Positions 16,201 through 24,586 of a stretch of 36,722 nt of DNA are shown here, one piece after another. The stretch spans positions 1-36,722 of the forward strand of contig JAFVDX010000027.1 in NCBI GenBank assembly GCA_017478225.1, written 5' to 3'. The stretch is from Paludibacteraceae bacterium (GTDB lineage Bacteria > Bacteroidota > Bacteroidia > Bacteroidales > Paludibacteraceae). The notes under the pieces were generated by a model. The model made no database searches. It was not told where the DNA came from and saw only the letters and a list, made by a program, of their open reading frames with translations. Within the stretch, counting starts at the first letter, position 1. Each line of letters begins with the position of its first letter. A program made the translations under genes and the position numbers.

Positions 16201-17078
16201 TAATTTTTCACTGCCTTAAATGACATATCAAGCGACTTTACACTATGTGTAAGTGCTCCTACAGAAACAAAATCTACTCCTGCCAAAGCATAGTCTCTGA
16301 TTGTATCAATAGTGATTCCGCCAGACGACTCTATCTCAATGTGACGCGAATTCTCTTTTTCCCATTGGCGAATGATTGCTACTGCTTCTTTAGTGCGCTC
16401 AGGAGTAAAGTTGTCAAGCATTATTCGGTCTGCACCATTAGTAGCGAGTGCTTGCTTGATTTCTGATTCGTTGCGCACCTCAATTTCTATCTTGAGGTCT
16501 TTGTTGTTTTTCTTGCAGTATTCTTTTGCGCCATTGATAGCGTTGCTTATGCCGCCTGCAAAATCCACATGATTATCTTTCAAAAGAATCATGTCATACA
16601 AACCAATGCGATGATTTGTGCCGCCACCTATACTAACTGCTTCTTTTTCCAAGAGTCTAAGTCCGGGAGTAGTTTTGCGAGTGTCAAGCACTCTACAGCC
16701 TGTATCTGCAATGAGTGACTGATAGCGATGAGCGGTGGTGGCAATACCTGACATGCGTTGCATAATATTGAGCATAGTGCGCTCAACTTGCAAGAGTGAG
16801 AGCACACGTCCATAGACGCGAAATGCAATATCACCTTTTTTTACTTGAGCACCATCCTCGATAAACACTTCCATACGCAGTTCAGGGTCAAAATAATTGA
16901 TAACCTCGCGTGCCACTTCCACACCTGCGAGTATGCCGTCGTCTTTTAGTATAAGTTGCTGGCACCCCATCTCTGTGGGCAGAATACAACTGAGCGAGGT
17001 ATGGTCGCCGTCACCTATATCCTCACGAAACCATTGTGCAATAAGTTTGCGTAATTCTTCTTTAGATATATATTTCAT
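16200..17078 (-). CDS. nadC: Nicotinate-nucleotide diphosphorylase (carboxylating)
   Basis: NadC converts quinolinate and PRPP to nicotinate mononucleotide, CO2 and PPi in de novo NAD synthesis. The 292-aa protein shows the family blocks in order: EDIGDGDHTS near the N-terminus, LQVERTMLNIMQRMSGIAT (about 95-113), DTRKTTPGLRLLEKEAVSIGGGTNHRIGLYDMILLKDNH (about 132-170) with substrate-binding Arg and Lys, and IMLDNFTPE plus ESSGGIT at the C-terminal half. Length normal. It lies 12 bp after ddh. nadA and nadB are not in the window. Confidence 0.96.
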   Translation of the reverse strand: MKYISKEELRKLIAQWFREDIGDGDHTSLSCILPTEMGCQQLILKDDGILAGVEVAREVINYFDPELRMEVFIEDGAQVKKGDIAFRVYGRVLSLLQVERTMLNIMQRMSGIATTAHRYQSLIADTGCRVLDTRKTTPGLRLLEKEAVSIGGGTNHRIGLYDMILLKDNHVDFAGGISNAINGAKEYCKKNNKDLKIEIEVRNESEIKQALATNGADRIMLDNFTPERTKEAVAIIRQWEKENSRHIEIESSGGITIDTIRDYALAGVDFVSVGALTHSVKSLDMSFKAVKN

Positions 17079-17090
17079 GTGTCTTGTTGT

Positions 17091-17984
17091 TTATACTAAT
17101 TGTTTAATCAGTTGTTCTTGATCGCCTTCAAGCAAATAAATTGGTGGCACTTGAATGAGAGTGTATGCCCCTGATGGCATTTTCATAGCGGCTCTTGCAG
17201 ACGCAACCATAATTTGTGCCGTCAGTGCGGGGTTGTTTATGTGCATTTGGAATTTGAAAAGTTGATTATGAGTATTGCCGCTTACACCTTTGCGCTCCAT
17301 AAGTACGGCATGACCAACATCATTAAGGTCGGCTACGCTATCTACTTTATAGACATGAGTCTCATCGTGCTTAAAATAATCATCTGCAAGTATATCTTGC
17401 TTGATTTGTTCAAAGTCCGCCCCTTCTTCGGTTTCTACATATACCATTCTTCTGTGAATGCTTGTGCCTAAGGGAATTGTAATAGACAAGGCGTCCTTAA
17501 CTCCTTTTACTGCTTTTGCAGCCACACTATGTCCCATGCTTCTGCCAGGTCCGAAGTTGGTATAAGTAATACCTTTAGGTGCCATAGCCTGCATAAGGCA
17601 ACGAACAACACTGTCCGTACCGGGGTCCCAACCTGCAGAAATAATACTAACAGCACCTGATTGTTTGGCTATGGGGTCAAGTTGTTTACGCAAGTCTGCA
17701 ATTCCGCCATGGATATCATAACTATCCACGGTACTTATGCCTTTTTGGAGCAGTTGCTGGGCAGCCTGAGGCACCTGACGGGTAGGAAGAGCAAGTAATG
17801 CCACATCCACTTTGTCTAAGTCGTCTAATTCGCTTACTACTTGTATATTCCTTTTACCTAATTCTTCTTTTAGACTTTCAGCTCGGCGGCTAACTACACC
17901 TGCCAACTGCATATCGTTAGAGGCAAGGACTGCATCTATAGCAGCCTTGCCAATATTACCATAACCAACTATTACTACTCGCAT
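17091..17984 (-). CDS. ddh: meso-Diaminopimelate D-dehydrogenase
   Basis: Ddh reductively aminates tetrahydrodipicolinate to meso-diaminopimelate in one NADPH-dependent step, feeding lysine and peptidoglycan. The 297-aa protein begins with the Rossmann motif VVIVGYGNIGKAAIDAV. It has SYDIHGGIADLRKQLD, SAGWDPGTDSVVRC (about 116-129) and FGPGRSMGHSVAAKAVKGV, all strongly conserved in the family, and a C-terminal PSGAYTLIQVPP. The 88-bp gap upstream contains AACGA/TCGTT microrepeats. It is the probable first gene of the run ddh-nadC-PAP2-recQ. Confidence 0.95.
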   Translation of the reverse strand: MRVVIVGYGNIGKAAIDAVLASNDMQLAGVVSRRAESLKEELGKRNIQVVSELDDLDKVDVALLALPTRQVPQAAQQLLQKGISTVDSYDIHGGIADLRKQLDPIAKQSGAVSIISAGWDPGTDSVVRCLMQAMAPKGITYTNFGPGRSMGHSVAAKAVKGVKDALSITIPLGTSIHRRMVYVETEEGADFEQIKQDILADDYFKHDETHVYKVDSVADLNDVGHAVLMERKGVSGNTHNQLFKFQMHINNPALTAQIMVASARAAMKMPSGAYTLIQVPPIYLLEGDQEQLIKQLV

Positions 17985-18004
17985 ATAGTTAAGAATTTTG
18001 CTTC

Positions 18005-18068
18005 AATATTTCGATATATCGTTATTTCGTTATCCCTTTTTTTCGTTATTCCGTTATATCGATATCCC
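18005..18068. repeat. CGTTAT microrepeat with two flanking palindromes
   Basis: Between rluB and ddh, CGTTAT occurs four times (CGTTATTTCGTTATCC, a T run, CGTTATTCCGTTAT). The block is flanked by the palindromes CGATATATCG on the left and ATATCGATAT on the right. Its role is unknown. No TAnnTTTG promoter for ddh is seen here. Confidence 0.6.
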
Positions 18069-18072
18069 GAAC

Positions 18073-19155
18073 TTATTCAAATGCTCCCATCTGAAGCATA
18101 TTTATCTCTTTAGGTGTTAGGAAACGATATTTTCCTCTCGGTAGATTTTTCTTTGTGAGTCCGGCAAACGAAACACGATCAAGTTGCATTACTTTATACC
18201 CTACTTTTTCGAATATACGGCGTACAACACGATTCTGACCTGAGTGTATTTCCAAACCTATATGTCGTCTATCGTCCTTAGGAAATTCAAGTGCATCAGG
18301 GATAATCTTTTCGTTGTCTAAGATTACACCGCTCATAATCTCGTTATAACTCTCGTCTGTAAGGTCTTTGTCCAATGTGGCAGCGTATATTTTCTTTTTT
18401 CCGAAGCGAGGATGAGTGAGTTTGGCCGCCAAATCTCCATCATTGGTTAGCAGCAAAACGCCTGTTGTGTTTCGGTCTAATCGGCCTACAGGATAAATTC
18501 TTTCGGAGCATGCCCCTTGCACAATGTCAATAACTGTCTGACGCTCTTCGGGGTCGTCAGTCGTTGTAACTGTGTTTTTAGGCTTATTGAGCAAGATATA
18601 CACTTTGCGTTCTCGTCTAACCGGTTGGTTATGAAACATCACTTTGTCGGTGGGTTTTACCTTTGCACCGAGCGTGTCCACTATTTCTCCGTTTACGCTA
18701 ACTACTCCTGCGAGTATAAAATCGTCTGCTTCGCGTCGTGAGCAAATGCCCGCATTGGCTAAGTATTTGTTTAATCGAATTTCCTTGTTAGGATCTTCGT
18801 GATGCTTGTTATACTCAAATCGCTTAGTGGCAGAATAGTTATTCTGATTGAATCTTGGACGACGCTCGCGCTCACCTTGTACTGAGAATTTGTTTCGCTC
18901 GTCGTGTGGTTTGTAATTGGTTTTATGACTGAAAGTTTTGTGCTCAGTATTGCTACCTATGCGTGGACGCCGATTACCATTTCTCACGCCATCAGAAAGG
19001 TCGTTCCTGCCGTTCCTTTCGTTGTTTCCATACGATGAGTATTCTTTTTTTTGACTCTGTTCTCTACCTCCCGACTGATAGTTTGGAGTGAATCGAGGCC
19101 TTGATGTGGACTCCCTTCTTCCCGAAGGAACATTCCACTTGTTGTTGTTTTCCAT
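18073..19155 (-). CDS. rluB: Pseudouridine synthase, RluB/RsuA family, with basic N-terminal extension
   Basis: The enzyme isomerises a uridine of 23S (or 16S) rRNA to pseudouridine. Residues 1-125 are low-complexity and rich in Asn, Arg, Ser and Gly, a probable RNA-binding arm common in Bacteroidetes. The S4 domain starts at IRLNKYLANAGICSRREADDFI. The catalytic motif is YPVGRLDRNTTGVLLLTNDGDLA, with the nucleophile Asp in GRLD. HSGQNRVVRRIFEKVGY completes the fold. Members of this subfamily mostly modify 23S rRNA (RluB site), but RluF/RsuA specificity is not excluded. It lies about 100 bp after rpmF, beyond a long hairpin. Confidence 0.9.
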   Translation of the reverse strand: MENNNKWNVPSGRRESTSRPRFTPNYQSGGREQSQKKEYSSYGNNERNGRNDLSDGVRNGNRRPRIGSNTEHKTFSHKTNYKPHDERNKFSVQGERERRPRFNQNNYSATKRFEYNKHHEDPNKEIRLNKYLANAGICSRREADDFILAGVVSVNGEIVDTLGAKVKPTDKVMFHNQPVRRERKVYILLNKPKNTVTTTDDPEERQTVIDIVQGACSERIYPVGRLDRNTTGVLLLTNDGDLAAKLTHPRFGKKKIYAATLDKDLTDESYNEIMSGVILDNEKIIPDALEFPKDDRRHIGLEIHSGQNRVVRRIFEKVGYKVMQLDRVSFAGLTKKNLPRGKYRFLTPKEINMLQMGAFE

Positions 19156-19185
19156 CTTTAATGTACCTTAATTTTATTATTAGAC

Positions 19186-19226
19186 AACGCAAGCTCCAGA
19201 GCGTTATGTCTTTGGAGCGTTGCGTT
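19186..19226 (-). terminator. Long hairpin between rpmF and rluB
   Basis: AACGCAA (19186-19192) pairs with TTGCGTT (19220-19226), and GCTCCA (19193-19198) with TGGAGC (19213-19218), with a single bulged base. On the minus strand it follows rpmF and is followed by a U-poor AT-rich stretch, so it is a weak intrinsic terminator or an mRNA 3'-end stabiliser rather than a canonical terminator. Confidence 0.6.
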
Positions 19227-19257
19227 ATTATATTAGTTCCACCTTAGTGGTAGGCTC

Positions 19258-19443
19258 TTATGCCTCTGCCATTTTCTCAATGGCAAGTTTTCCACGATAA
19301 TAACCGCAAGAGTTGCAAACGGTGTGATACAAATAAGTTGCACCGCAGTTAGGACAAATAGCCAAAGTCGGCATTTTTGCTACATCATGAGTTCTGCGCT
19401 TAGCGGTTCTGGTGTGTGATTGTCTTCGTTTAGGATGTGCCAT
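19258..19443 (-). CDS. rpmF: 50S ribosomal protein L32
   Basis: The 61-aa basic protein begins MAHPKRRQSHTRTAKRRTHD, the usual L32 start. It has a zinc ribbon with two CxxC pairs: ICPNCG and CNSCG, about residues 29-46. It is part of the large subunit near the peptidyl transferase region. Length is normal. It lies 45 bp after the YceD gene, an order conserved in many bacteria. In many genomes plsX and fabH follow; here rluB does. Confidence 0.97.
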   Translation of the reverse strand: MAHPKRRQSHTRTAKRRTHDVAKMPTLAICPNCGATYLYHTVCNSCGYYRGKLAIEKMAEA

Positions 19444-19488
19444 AACAATTTACTTTTTAATGTTTTAATAATTTACAATCTATGTTTA

Positions 19489-19953
19489 TTATTCTTCGGG
19501 TTCTTCGGTTGTGCAGAGGTGAGAAAGGAGAAGTTCCTCCATTTGAGGATTACACTCACCTGCTTGGTGACTATGCACAAGCGGAAGATTTGTTTCTATC
19601 AATTCATAAAGCAACCATTTCAAGTCCAATTCCCCACTATTCTCATCTACATAAATTATTTCTTCATCCTCTCCATCGCCTATTTCTACAACAGCCTCGT
19701 CTGCTGCTTCTACTATCTCGGTCATATCATCCAAACACCTATCGCAAGTTACAATTACCTTACCTTTAAGGTCAATTTGTAAATGATATTTGTCGCCTAT
19801 AGGACTTATTAGCACCTTTGCCTTAACCTCTCCACCATGTATCTCATCTTGCTCAAGCAATTTGAAAAAATCGTCATCTAACTCGTAATCAAATTCTTGC
19901 GCTTTGGCCCGAATATTATTCAGATTGATACTATAGCAGGTGGTTGCTTCCAT
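19489..19953 (-). CDS. YceD family protein (DUF177)
   Basis: The 154-aa acidic protein has the DUF177 pattern: KAKVLISPIGDKYHLQIDLKGKVIVTCDRCLDDM with the conserved C-x2-C, a run of acidic residues, DLKWLLYELIETNLPLVHSH, and a late Cys (GECNP). The family is almost always encoded just before rpmF, as here, and has been linked to 23S rRNA accumulation; the precise function is unsettled. A good promoter lies upstream at 19980-20010. Confidence 0.88.
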   Translation of the reverse strand: MEATTCYSINLNNIRAKAQEFDYELDDDFFKLLEQDEIHGGEVKAKVLISPIGDKYHLQIDLKGKVIVTCDRCLDDMTEIVEAADEAVVEIGDGEDEEIIYVDENSGELDLKWLLYELIETNLPLVHSHQAGECNPQMEELLLSHLCTTEEPEE

Positions 19954-19979
19954 TTAATGCCTTTTTTGAAAAGCGGCTG

Positions 19980-20010
19980 CAAAATTACACTTTTTTTCTG
20001 AACCGACAAA
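19980..20010 (-). promoter_or_regulatory. Promoter of the yceD-rpmF operon
   Basis: Minus-strand TTTG (20010-20007), 19 nt, TAATTTTG (19987-19980). The leader to ATG 19953 is about 20 nt. Confidence 0.78.
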
Positions 20011-20056
20011 ACTTTCTATCAGATTTTTTACGATTATGCCTAATAGTCGATTTTGC

Positions 20057-21985
20057 TTAATTGTCTTCTTGCAGTACTTCCCATTCGTACATCTTTCGTT
20101 CTATTTCTCTTTTTATGTGGTCATATTTGTCAAACAAATCTGATTTGGTCTGATTTTCCGGCTTAGATAATAATTCTTCTATCTCTTTTTGCTGAGTTTC
20201 TAAATTGGCAATTTCTTCTTCTACAGTAGCAAGCATTTTTTGTCGTTTGCGTTCTTCTTTTTGTCGTTCTTTTTGTTGCTCATAGTCTTGTTTGGAAGAT
20301 GATTTGACTTCTTGCTCAGGATCTTGCGTTTTTTTTGTAGCAGCATTTGTAGTATTGATTTCCAATTCTTGAAGCGAATTGATTTTCTTCCGTCTTAAGA
20401 AATCATATATTCCTCCGAGGTGTTCTATCACTTTGCCTCCTCCAAATTCATATACCTTATCAACCAGGCCGTCTAAAAAGAACCTGTCGTGTGATACCAC
20501 TATGAGTGTACCGTTGAATTCTTTGAGAGCATCTTTTAGAATATCTTTTGATTGCATGTCTAAGTGGTTGGTAGGTTCATCTAAGATAAGCAAGTTGACC
20601 GGTTCTAAAAGCAAGCGTATCATAGCCAATCTGCTTTTTTCACCACCTGAAAGTACTTTAACTTTCTTCTCTGATGCTTCGCCTCCAAACATAAAAGCAC
20701 CCAAAATATCTCTTATTTTGGTTCTTATATCACCTGTTGCCACGCGGTCGATAGTGTCAAATACAGTTATCTCGCCATCCAATAAAGCCGCTTGATTTTG
20801 TGCGAAATAGCCTATTTTTACATTATGTCCTATCTTAAGCGTACCATAGTAGTCTAATTGTCCCATAATGCACTTGACGAGTGTAGTTTTGCCTTCGCCG
20901 TTTTTGCCTACAAACGCCACTTTTTCACCGCGTTTGATGGTGAAATTTACATCTCCGAACACTTTATGCTCGCCAAATGTTTTCATCAAGTCTTGGGCTA
21001 TGACGGGGTAGTCGCCGCTTCGTGGCGCAGGTGGAAATCTAAGGTTAAGACGAGAGTTGTCTTCTACATCCACCTCTAATCGCTCTAACTTTTCCAATTG
21101 TTTTATTCTGCTTTGCACCTGAACAGATTTGGTAGCCTTGTATCTGAATCGTTCTATAAAATCTTCTGTTTCTTGAATCATCTTTTGCTGATTCAAGTAT
21201 GCTCTGACTTGTTGTTCGTGTCGTTCGCGACGGAGTTCAACAAATTGTGAGTAATTGACTTTGTAGTCGTATATTCTCCCAAGTGTGATTTCTATTGTTC
21301 GGTTGGTTACATTATCAATAAATGCTCTGTCGTGGCTCACTAATACTACGGCTGATCTGCTTTGCCAAAGAAATTCTTCAAGCCACTCAATAGACTCTAT
21401 ATCTAAGTGGTTAGTAGGTTCATCGAGAAGTAGAACATCGGGGGCGGATAGCAGTATCTTTGCCAATTCTATCCTCATTCGCCACCCGCCTGAGAACTCA
21501 TCACACTGACGATCAAAGTCTTCTCTTTGGAATCCTAAACCAATAAGAGTTTTTTCTAATTCTCCTTCGGCTGTTTGCCCTCCCATCATCTGAAGCAATT
21601 CCTGATGGTGAGTGAGATTGTCAATGAGCGAATGATAACTTTGGCTCTCGTAATCGGTGCGATTGGACAGTTCTGTATTTTCTTGTTCAATTATGTCTCT
21701 CAGTTTGTCGAGTTTATCAAAGGCCTTATGGGCTTCTTGTCTGACTGTACATCCGGTCGAATGAATCATCTGTTGTGGCAAATATCCTATTGTTAGGTCA
21801 TTGTCTTTGCTGATGGTTCCTTGAGTAGGGTTTTGCAGTCCTGCTATGAGCCGAAGCAATGTTGTTTTCCCCGCGCCATTTTTGCCCACAAGAGCAATCT
21901 TGTCGTTTTTATTGATAAGAAAAGAAATATCCTCCAAAACAGGTTTGGAGGAAAATTCCATAGTGATATGTTCAAGTGAAATCAT
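20057..21985 (-). CDS. ABC-F family ATPase (translation factor type)
   Basis: The 642-aa protein has two ATP-binding cassettes and no membrane domain. The first has Walker A GKNGAGKTT (about residue 34), signature FSGGWRMRIELAKILL (about 164) and Walker B VLLLDEPTNHLD. An arginine- and lysine-rich linker (FIERFRYKATKSVQVQSRIKQLEKLERL, about 268-295) is typical of ABC-F. The second has GKNGEGKTT, LSGGEKSRLAMIRLLLEP and LLILDEPTNHLD. A coiled-coil tail follows from about 540. ABC-F proteins act on the ribosome, either as translation factors or as antibiotic-resistance factors; which is unknown. ATG 21985 overlaps the upstream response-regulator stop (ATGA), so the genes are coupled. Confidence 0.93.
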   Translation of the reverse strand: MISLEHITMEFSSKPVLEDISFLINKNDKIALVGKNGAGKTTLLRLIAGLQNPTQGTISKDNDLTIGYLPQQMIHSTGCTVRQEAHKAFDKLDKLRDIIEQENTELSNRTDYESQSYHSLIDNLTHHQELLQMMGGQTAEGELEKTLIGLGFQREDFDRQCDEFSGGWRMRIELAKILLSAPDVLLLDEPTNHLDIESIEWLEEFLWQSRSAVVLVSHDRAFIDNVTNRTIEITLGRIYDYKVNYSQFVELRRERHEQQVRAYLNQQKMIQETEDFIERFRYKATKSVQVQSRIKQLEKLERLEVDVEDNSRLNLRFPPAPRSGDYPVIAQDLMKTFGEHKVFGDVNFTIKRGEKVAFVGKNGEGKTTLVKCIMGQLDYYGTLKIGHNVKIGYFAQNQAALLDGEITVFDTIDRVATGDIRTKIRDILGAFMFGGEASEKKVKVLSGGEKSRLAMIRLLLEPVNLLILDEPTNHLDMQSKDILKDALKEFNGTLIVVSHDRFFLDGLVDKVYEFGGGKVIEHLGGIYDFLRRKKINSLQELEINTTNAATKKTQDPEQEVKSSSKQDYEQQKERQKEERKRQKMLATVEEEIANLETQQKEIEELLSKPENQTKSDLFDKYDHIKREIERKMYEWEVLQEDN

Positions 21986-23133
21986 GCAAACATCTCCACA
22001 TCTTTTGCTGTTATTGTTTGTTGCGAGAGAATAATAAGTCGTTCCACAACATTTCTAAGTTCTCTGATATTGCCCCTCCAAGAGCGTTTTTGCAGGGCTT
22101 CTATGGCAGACTTGTCAAATTTTTTCTGTGCCCAACCTTGTTCTTGACAAATCTGTTGAGCAAAATAATCAACAAGCAAAGGTATGTCATCTTTTCTCTC
22201 GTCCAAACTTGGTACATGTATTGGAATGACATTGAGTCGGTGATAAAGGTCTTCTCTGAAATTGCCTGCTTCTATCTCTTTTTGCAAATCTTTGTTGGTA
22301 GCAGCAAGTATTCTTACATTGACATGTATTGTTTTATCCGCTCCTACTCGAGTTACCTCATTTTCTTGTAGGGCACGCAATACTTTAGTTTGTGCGGCGA
22401 GCGACATATCGCCTATCTCATCTAAGAACAAAGTGCCGCCATCTGCTTGTTCAAACTTGCCGGCACGGTCTTTTACTGCCCCCGTAAATGAACCTTTCAC
22501 ATGACCAAACAGCTCGCTTTCTATCAATTCAGATGGTATTGCGGCGCAGTTGACCTCCACCAAAGGCTCATTTGCGCGGTTCGACTGCTCATGAATAAGC
22601 CTTGCCACAACCTCTTTGCCGGTACCATTTTCGCCTGTGATAAGCACTCTCGCGTCTGTAGGTGCCACACGAGATATCATATCTCGAACGCGTTTTATAC
22701 CTTCGCTCTGACCTACCATCTGATTGGTATATCTTACTTTCTTCTTGAGTACTTTGGTTTCTCTTACTAAACTTTTCTTTTCCAAAGCGTTTTTGGCGCA
22801 AACCAATAGCCTATTGAGTTCAATAGGTTTTTCTATAAAGTCAAAAGCACCTTTTCTGATACATTCTACCGCTGTCTCGATATTTCCATGACCCGAAATC
22901 ATAATAATCGGCGAATCTACTTCTGCTTCATTCAGTTTGTCAAGAAGTTCGATTCCGTCCAACTCGGGCATCTTGATATCTGAAAAGATAAGATCGTAGT
23001 TGCCGCTTATGGCTTTTTCTACACCTATCTTTCCATTCTCGGCTAAATCAACTTTGTATTTTTCAAATTCAAGTATTTCTTTCATTGTAGAACGGATACT
23101 CCGTTCATCATCGATTACTAAAATTTTGGACAT
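21982..23133 (-). CDS. NtrC-like sigma-54 response regulator lacking a DNA-binding domain
   Basis: The 383-aa protein has a receiver domain (VIDDE at 6-10, phosphoacceptor D52 in SDIKMP, K102). An AAA+ sigma-54 activator domain follows: Walker A GENGTGKE at about 167, GSFTGA at 214-219 contacting sigma-54, Walker B GGTLFLDEIGD, FREDLYHRLNVIPI and WRGNIREL. It ends 20-odd residues after the AAA+ domain, with no Fis-type helix-turn-helix. Such short forms are common in Bacteroidetes from what I remember; they may act from solution or through a partner. No histidine kinase lies beside it. It starts 21 bp after the tyrosine phosphatase gene. Confidence 0.92.
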   Translation of the reverse strand: MSKILVIDDERSIRSTMKEILEFEKYKVDLAENGKIGVEKAISGNYDLIFSDIKMPELDGIELLDKLNEAEVDSPIIMISGHGNIETAVECIRKGAFDFIEKPIELNRLLVCAKNALEKKSLVRETKVLKKKVRYTNQMVGQSEGIKRVRDMISRVAPTDARVLITGENGTGKEVVARLIHEQSNRANEPLVEVNCAAIPSELIESELFGHVKGSFTGAVKDRAGKFEQADGGTLFLDEIGDMSLAAQTKVLRALQENEVTRVGADKTIHVNVRILAATNKDLQKEIEAGNFREDLYHRLNVIPIHVPSLDERKDDIPLLVDYFAQQICQEQGWAQKKFDKSAIEALQKRSWRGNIRELRNVVERLIILSQQTITAKDVEMFA

Positions 23134-23154
23134 GATATGTATATTTATGAAATT

Positions 23155-23955
23155 TTATTGCAAGTATCGCTCTCGAAGCACGCGAATATCATCTTTGGTG
23201 ACAAAGAGTTGATTGTGCAGATATTCGTTTATACCACCATATTCATTGTCAATAATATCAAGTGTTCGACGGAAGTTTTTGGTGCTCACCCCCATAAATG
23301 CTTGTATTACATCCATTTCTTCTTCGCCTCCTCCTTGTTCAATTACTTTATTGTTGAGTTGCTCTACCAACTGTATGTATGCCGTGTTGCTAAGGTCGAA
23401 GTCTTGAATTATTGCCTCTCTTTCCACTCCGAGAGCCGATAACAAGAACGCCGCTCCCCAGCCGGTGCGGTCCTTGCCTTGAAAGCAATGCCACAAAATT
23501 CCTCCCCGTGGCGTTTCTATTATCAACCGCATGAAGGTGGCATATTGCAGTTGTGAGTATTCGCTCCGGATAAGTGAAGGATACATGTTGGCTGCCATCT
23601 GCTGCACTTCAGGATAAAAGGAGTAGGAAACGATATGATTTTCTAAATCAAGAAAAGCCTCTTCGGGAATGGCTTGTCCCGTCTTTCGCTCAACGCTCAT
23701 GTCTATCGTTGGAAGCAAATGATGTTGTGCGCCTTCAACCTCTCTGTCAGGCAAAAATTCAGCCTCACCTAACGAACGAAAATCAAATATCCTTTTTAGT
23801 TGGTATTCGTTTTTAAGGCAATCAATATCATCATCTGACGCATCATGCAAATGAGCCGTACGCAGCAGCCGATGGGGAATAAGTATATGACCATTTGCTC
23901 CTATCATGCCGCCTAAATCGCGTGCGTTGATTATATTATCAAAGAATACTGTCAT
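23155..23955 (-). CDS. Tyrosine-protein phosphatase (PTP, Y_phosphatase3 type)
   Basis: The 266-aa protein has the family N-terminus NARDLGG and LLRTAHLHDASDDD. IFDFRSLGEAEFLPD follows at about residues 56-70, and the active site GILWHCFQGKDRTGWGAAFLL (about 155-175) with the C-x5-R loop. The enzyme removes phosphate from tyrosine or from another phosphorylated substrate. ATG 23955 overlaps the HD hydrolase stop (ATGA), so the pair is translationally coupled. The context in a phosphosignalling operon suggests a role there. Confidence 0.88.
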   Translation of the reverse strand: MTVFFDNIINARDLGGMIGANGHILIPHRLLRTAHLHDASDDDIDCLKNEYQLKRIFDFRSLGEAEFLPDREVEGAQHHLLPTIDMSVERKTGQAIPEEAFLDLENHIVSYSFYPEVQQMAANMYPSLIRSEYSQLQYATFMRLIIETPRGGILWHCFQGKDRTGWGAAFLLSALGVEREAIIQDFDLSNTAYIQLVEQLNNKVIEQGGGEEEMDVIQAFMGVSTKNFRRTLDIIDNEYGGINEYLHNQLFVTKDDIRVLRERYLQ

Positions 23956-24527
23956 GCAAAGACTTCGTCAATGAGTTTTATAAATTCTTGGTAAGCAAAT
24001 GTATCTCCAAGTTCGCTTAGCGCTTCAGCCAACCCTCTATAGTGCCATTCATGTGATTTCTTGTCAGTAACATGAAATATCTGCCATAATTTGTCTCCTA
24101 TGGTAGCATAGTCTCTTGCAATAGCACGCATGTTGCTTAATTTGTCACCCATGGCCACAATCTTTGCATCTTTAGACGCATGCTTCAAACGGTCTATAGC
24201 AGCCCTTTTTCTGTCGTGCCAACTATCTTCTTCGGATATACCTTCTGCGAATTTATCGCTTTCTTGTTCAACTATTGCAGCAATTCTGTCGCCAAATTGT
24301 TTCCTTATATCTTCTACTTCAATATCAGTATCTTCTACCGTGTCATGTAGTACGGCTGCTGCAAGCAATTCTTGGTCAGAGGTGATGGTGGCAACTATTT
24401 CTACCGCCTCCATAGGATGTACTATATATGGAAATCCTTTGCCGCGACGCTCAGTATTATGATGAGCCTTGACCGCAAAAACAATGGCCTTGTCTAATAA
24501 TTCGCTATCTATATATTTGTTTGCCAT
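23952..24527 (-). CDS. HD-domain hydrolase, small alarmone hydrolase type
   Basis: The 191-aa protein carries AHHNTERRGKGFPYIVHPMEAVEIV, LLAAAVLHDTVEDTDIEVEDI and FGDRIAAIV, then KIVAMGDKLSNMRAI. These are the metal-binding H..HD..D and loop motifs of the hydrolase half of RelA/SpoT and of stand-alone ppGpp hydrolases (MESH1/SAH). It probably hydrolyses ppGpp, pppGpp or a related nucleotide; that is inferred. It lies 59 bp after the kinase gene and two genes downstream of a RelA/SpoT-type synthetase, which strengthens the alarmone reading. Other HD-domain substrates are possible. Confidence 0.82.
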   Translation of the reverse strand: MANKYIDSELLDKAIVFAVKAHHNTERRGKGFPYIVHPMEAVEIVATITSDQELLAAAVLHDTVEDTDIEVEDIRKQFGDRIAAIVEQESDKFAEGISEEDSWHDRKRAAIDRLKHASKDAKIVAMGDKLSNMRAIARDYATIGDKLWQIFHVTDKKSHEWHYRGLAEALSELGDTFAYQEFIKLIDEVFA

Positions 24528-24586
24528 ACTGAATTATTTGATGAATTTATATTGATATCTAATGGAATATGGTAAAATTTGAGAAA

